Of a DNA stretch of 7,969 bases, positions 6,381-7,969 are shown in pieces. Source of the DNA: an uncultured Eubacteriales bacterium (GTDB lineage Bacteria > Bacillota > Clostridia > Oscillospirales > Oscillospiraceae); assembly GCA_900321335.1 (NCBI GenBank), contig ONVR01000284.1, forward strand, positions 1-7,969, in the 5' to 3' direction. The translations under genes and the position numbers were made by a program. Position 1 is the first letter of the stretch. Each line of letters begins with the position of its first letter. Under the pieces are notes generated by a model. It was not told the DNA's origin and searched no databases. It was given only the letters and a program-made list of their open reading frames with translations.

Positions 6381-6415
6381 AACGCGAAAGCGTTGCTGTC
6401 AGCCCCGCGCTGACA
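6381..6415 (+). promoter_or_regulatory. Two tandem hairpins in the nusG-rplK leader
   Basis: AACGC and GCGTT (6381-6385, 6390-6394) close a GAAA tetraloop. TGTCAGC and GCTGACA (6397-6403, 6409-6415) then form a perfect 7-bp stem with a five-base loop. Neither has a T-run, so they are not obvious terminators. They may protect or process the mRNA, or help fold the adjoining L1-site mimic. Confidence 0.45.
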
Positions 6416-6416
6416 A

Positions 6417-6475
6417 GTGGGAGGAGGGGAGACCCTCCGCCAAGACGCCGCGGAAGCGATCTGCGGCATCACCAC
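6417..6475 (+). promoter_or_regulatory. L1-binding leader RNA of rplK-rplA (23S rRNA mimic)
   Basis: GTGG (6417-6420) pairs with CCAC (6472-6475), closing a three-way junction. One arm is GGAGGG/CCCTCC (6423-6428, 6433-6438) on a GAGA tetraloop. The other is GCCGC/GCGGC (6447-6451, 6463-6467). The 5' side GTGGGAGG and the 3' side ATCACCAC copy the L1-stalk junction of 23S rRNA, which in E. coli reads GUGGGAGG ... AAAUACCAC. L1 is known to repress the rplK-rplA mRNA by binding such a copy. The structure ends 9 nt before the rplK Shine-Dalgarno AGGAGG (6485-6490), so bound L1 could block initiation. The pairing is seen directly; L1 binding is inferred. Confidence 0.72.
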
Positions 6476-6500
6476 ATCTTTATTAGGAGGTGCACGTAAC

Positions 6501-6929
6501 GTGGCACAGAAAGTAACTGGTATTATCAAACTTCAGATTCCCGCCGGCAAGGCGACGCCGGCACCCCCCGTAGGCCCCGCACTGGGCCAGCACGGCGTAA
6601 ACATCGGCGCGTTCACCAAGGAGTTCAACGAGCGCACCAAGAATGACATGGGCATGACCATTCCCGTCGTCATCACCGTTTACGCGGACCGCAGCTTTAC
6701 TTTTATCACCAAGACTCCTCCCGCGCCCGTCCTGCTGAAGAAAGCCTGCAACATCGAAAAGGGTTCCGGCGTTCCCCAGCGTGACAAGGTCGCCCGGATC
6801 AAGAGATCCGAGGTTCGCAAGATTGCCGAGCAGAAGATGCCGGATCTCAACGCCGGCAGCGTAGAGGCCGCCGAGAGCATGATCGCCGGCACCGCCCGCA
6901 GCATGGGTATCGTCGTAGAGGAGGACTAA
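6501..6929 (+). CDS. rplK: 50S ribosomal protein L11
   Basis: L11 binds the GTPase-associated centre of 23S rRNA and, with L10/L12, the translation factors. It is also needed for RelA activation in species that have it. From GTG 6501 the product has 142 residues, the standard length. The N-terminal domain holds KLQIPAGKATPAPPVGPALG (10-29) and GVNI; the RNA-binding C-terminal domain follows from about residue 75 (IEKGSGVPQRDKVARI at 85-100, DLNAGSVEAAESMIAGTARS at 115-134). AGGAGG at 6485-6490 lies 10 nt before the GTG. A longer in-frame reading from 6417 would translate the leader structure and is rejected. It is followed by rplA after four bases. Confidence 0.97.
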   Translation: MAQKVTGIIKLQIPAGKATPAPPVGPALGQHGVNIGAFTKEFNERTKNDMGMTIPVVITVYADRSFTFITKTPPAPVLLKKACNIEKGSGVPQRDKVARIKRSEVRKIAEQKMPDLNAGSVEAAESMIAGTARSMGIVVEED

Positions 6930-6933
6930 GCAG

Positions 6934-7626
6934 ATGTTCAGAGGAAAGAATTATAAAGAGAGCGCAAAGCTCGTTGACCGCAGCGTTCAGTACGATCCCG
7001 CTGAGGCCTTCGGCATCGTCATCAACGCCTCCAAGGCCAAGTTCGACGAGACCGTGGAGCTTCACGTCAAGCTGGGCGTCGACTCCCGCCACGCTGACCA
7101 GCAGGTCAGAGGCGCCATCGTCCTTCCCAACGGCACCGGCAAGACCCGCAAGGTCCTGGTGTTCTGCAAGGAGGAGCGTCAGCAGGAGGCTCTGGCCGCC
7201 GGCGCCGATTACGTAGGCGCGCAGGATATGGTCGACCGGATCACCAAGGAGAACTTCTTTGATTACGACGTGGTCGTGGCCACCCCCGATATGATGGGCA
7301 TGGTGGGCCGTCTGGGTAAGATCCTCGGCCCCAAGGGCCTGATGCCTACCCCCAAGGCCGGCACTGTGACCCCCAACCTGACCCAGGCCATCAACGAGAT
7401 CAAGGCCGGTAAAATCGAGTACCGTCTTGACAAGACCAACATCATTCACTGCCCCATCGGCAAGGTTTCCTTCGGCGTGGATAAGCTCATGGAGAACTAC
7501 ACCGCGCTGATCACCGCCATCATCAAGGCTAAGCCTGCCGCCGCCAAGGGCCAGTACATCAGAAGCTGCGTGACGGCCTCCACCATGGGCCCCGGCGTTA
7601 AGATCAACGCGCAGAAGCAGCTGTAA
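6934..7626 (+). CDS. rplA: 50S ribosomal protein L1
   Basis: L1 forms the mobile stalk at the E site of the large subunit and is the usual translational repressor of its own operon. The 230-residue product is full length. The family signature is present: GRLGKILGPKGLMPTPKAGT (125-144), then IKAGKIEYRLDKTNIIHCPI (156-175). The RNA-contacting N-terminal region around 30-70 (KFDETVELHVKLGVD, then RGAIVLPNGTGK) is intact. GAGGAGG just upstream, in the end of rplK, is the ribosome site, so the two genes are translationally coupled. The gene is the last of this run: a terminator follows, and rplJ-rplL are not next. Confidence 0.97.
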   Translation: MFRGKNYKESAKLVDRSVQYDPAEAFGIVINASKAKFDETVELHVKLGVDSRHADQQVRGAIVLPNGTGKTRKVLVFCKEERQQEALAAGADYVGAQDMVDRITKENFFDYDVVVATPDMMGMVGRLGKILGPKGLMPTPKAGTVTPNLTQAINEIKAGKIEYRLDKTNIIHCPIGKVSFGVDKLMENYTALITAIIKAKPAAAKGQYIRSCVTASTMGPGVKINAQKQL

Positions 7627-7643
7627 GAGGCAAAGAAACGAAC

Positions 7644-7671
7644 AAAACCGCCGTGATTTCACGGCGGTTTT
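7644..7671. terminator. Bidirectional intrinsic terminator between rplA and a convergent gene
   Basis: AAAACCGCCGTGA (7644-7656) and TCACGGCGGTTTT (7659-7671) are a perfect 13-bp inverted repeat around TT; in RNA the loop is probably four bases. Five T (7668-7672) follow the GC stem on the plus strand, and AAAA (7644-7647) gives a T-run on the minus strand. It lies 17 nt after the rplA stop and 15 nt beyond the stop of the minus-strand gene, so it can end both transcripts. Confidence 0.9.
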
Positions 7672-7685
7672 TGCTGTATTTGGGC

Positions 7686-7969
7686 TTATTGCGGCCCTGC
7701 CGCCTCAGTCTCCAATGCCCGGTAGTCGATCTTGCCACGGGGCGTCCGGGGCAGGTCGTCCCGGTAGTGCACAGCTTCCGGCACCATGTAGTCCGGCAGC
7801 TCCTTCCGGCACAGGGCGAGGATCTGCTCTGTGATCTGCTCCCGCTCTCCGGCCTCGGGCTTGCACACCACGTAGACCACGGGGATGTTGATCCGCGCCG
7901 CGTCCGGCATGCCGATAGCGCAGCACACAGCCACGGCCCCGTGTTCGGAGACGGTCTTTTCGATCCGGT
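7686..7969 (-). CDS. AMP-forming acyl-CoA synthetase/ligase family (ANL), C-terminal part
   Basis: This is the 3' end of a gene that continues beyond the right edge; 93 full residues are visible. The segment RIEKTVSEHGAVAVCCAIGMPD, read across the edge of the frame, matches the opening of the small C-terminal domain of adenylate-forming enzymes (usual pattern eIE...hp.V....v.G.pD). LPDYMVP and LPRTPRGKIDYRALE near the end hold the family's final motif, with the lysine of RGK that takes part in adenylation. GTG 7934 is only an internal codon, not the start. Such enzymes activate a carboxylic acid as acyl-AMP. The substrate (fatty or aromatic acid, amino acid for a carrier protein) is set by the part outside the window. 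Confidence 0.85.
   Translation of the reverse strand, partial: RIEKTVSEHGAVAVCCAIGMPDAARINIPVVYVVCKPEAGEREQITEQILALCRKELPDYMVPEAVHYRDDLPRTPRGKIDYRALETEAAGPQ

Noticed and set aside
6847..7662. A 271-codon open frame on the minus strand opposite rplA.
   Set aside because: It covers the whole antisense of a certain ribosomal protein gene, crosses the terminator and has no ribosome site or domain.

Overview
The window is chromosomal housekeeping DNA from a GC-rich Firmicute. The evidence is the run rpmG-secE-nusG-rplK-rplA, strong Shine-Dalgarno sites, sigma-A type promoters and a YtvI-like (sporulation family) membrane protein. High GC with clostridial-type proteins fits the Oscillospiraceae (Oscillibacter/Flavonifractor relatives). 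That placement is inference from protein style, not a database match. I see no insertion sequence, CRISPR array, rRNA or tRNA, and no clear sign of a wholly new system. The interesting signals are regulatory RNA and unusual gene architecture.

Left part (1-2965). Two minus-strand genes form an amino-acid operon transcribed right to left: hom (homoserine dehydrogenase), then lysC (aspartate kinase). A good promoter lies at 2833-2862 with a GC-rich leader of about 100 nt. An intrinsic terminator sits directly behind lysC, and a second strong inverted repeat lies beyond it. Together the two enzymes catalyse the first and third steps of the aspartate pathway to lysine, threonine and methionine. 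lysC carries an internal Shine-Dalgarno and ATG at the place where Bacillus aspartokinase II starts its beta subunit. The regulatory tail of Hom is shorter than usual.

Middle part (2966-5400). Divergent from hom are three tightly packed plus-strand membrane-protein genes: a YtvI-like AI-2E family protein and two half-length TauE/SafE (TSUP) proteins that overlap by four bases. They converge on minus-strand ruvX/yqgF, which has its own promoter. That promoter is back to back with a near-consensus promoter for the ribosomal/secretion operon.

Right part (5401-7969). The genes rpmG (L33), secE, nusG, rplK (L11) and rplA (L1) run on the plus strand. Between nusG and rplK is a leader RNA whose closing helix copies the L1-binding site of 23S rRNA, the expected basis for autogenous control by L1. 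A bidirectional terminator follows rplA. The usual rplJ-rplL-rpoB continuation is absent; instead the 3' end of a convergent AMP-forming synthetase gene runs off the window. No gene-free stretch exceeds 300 bases.
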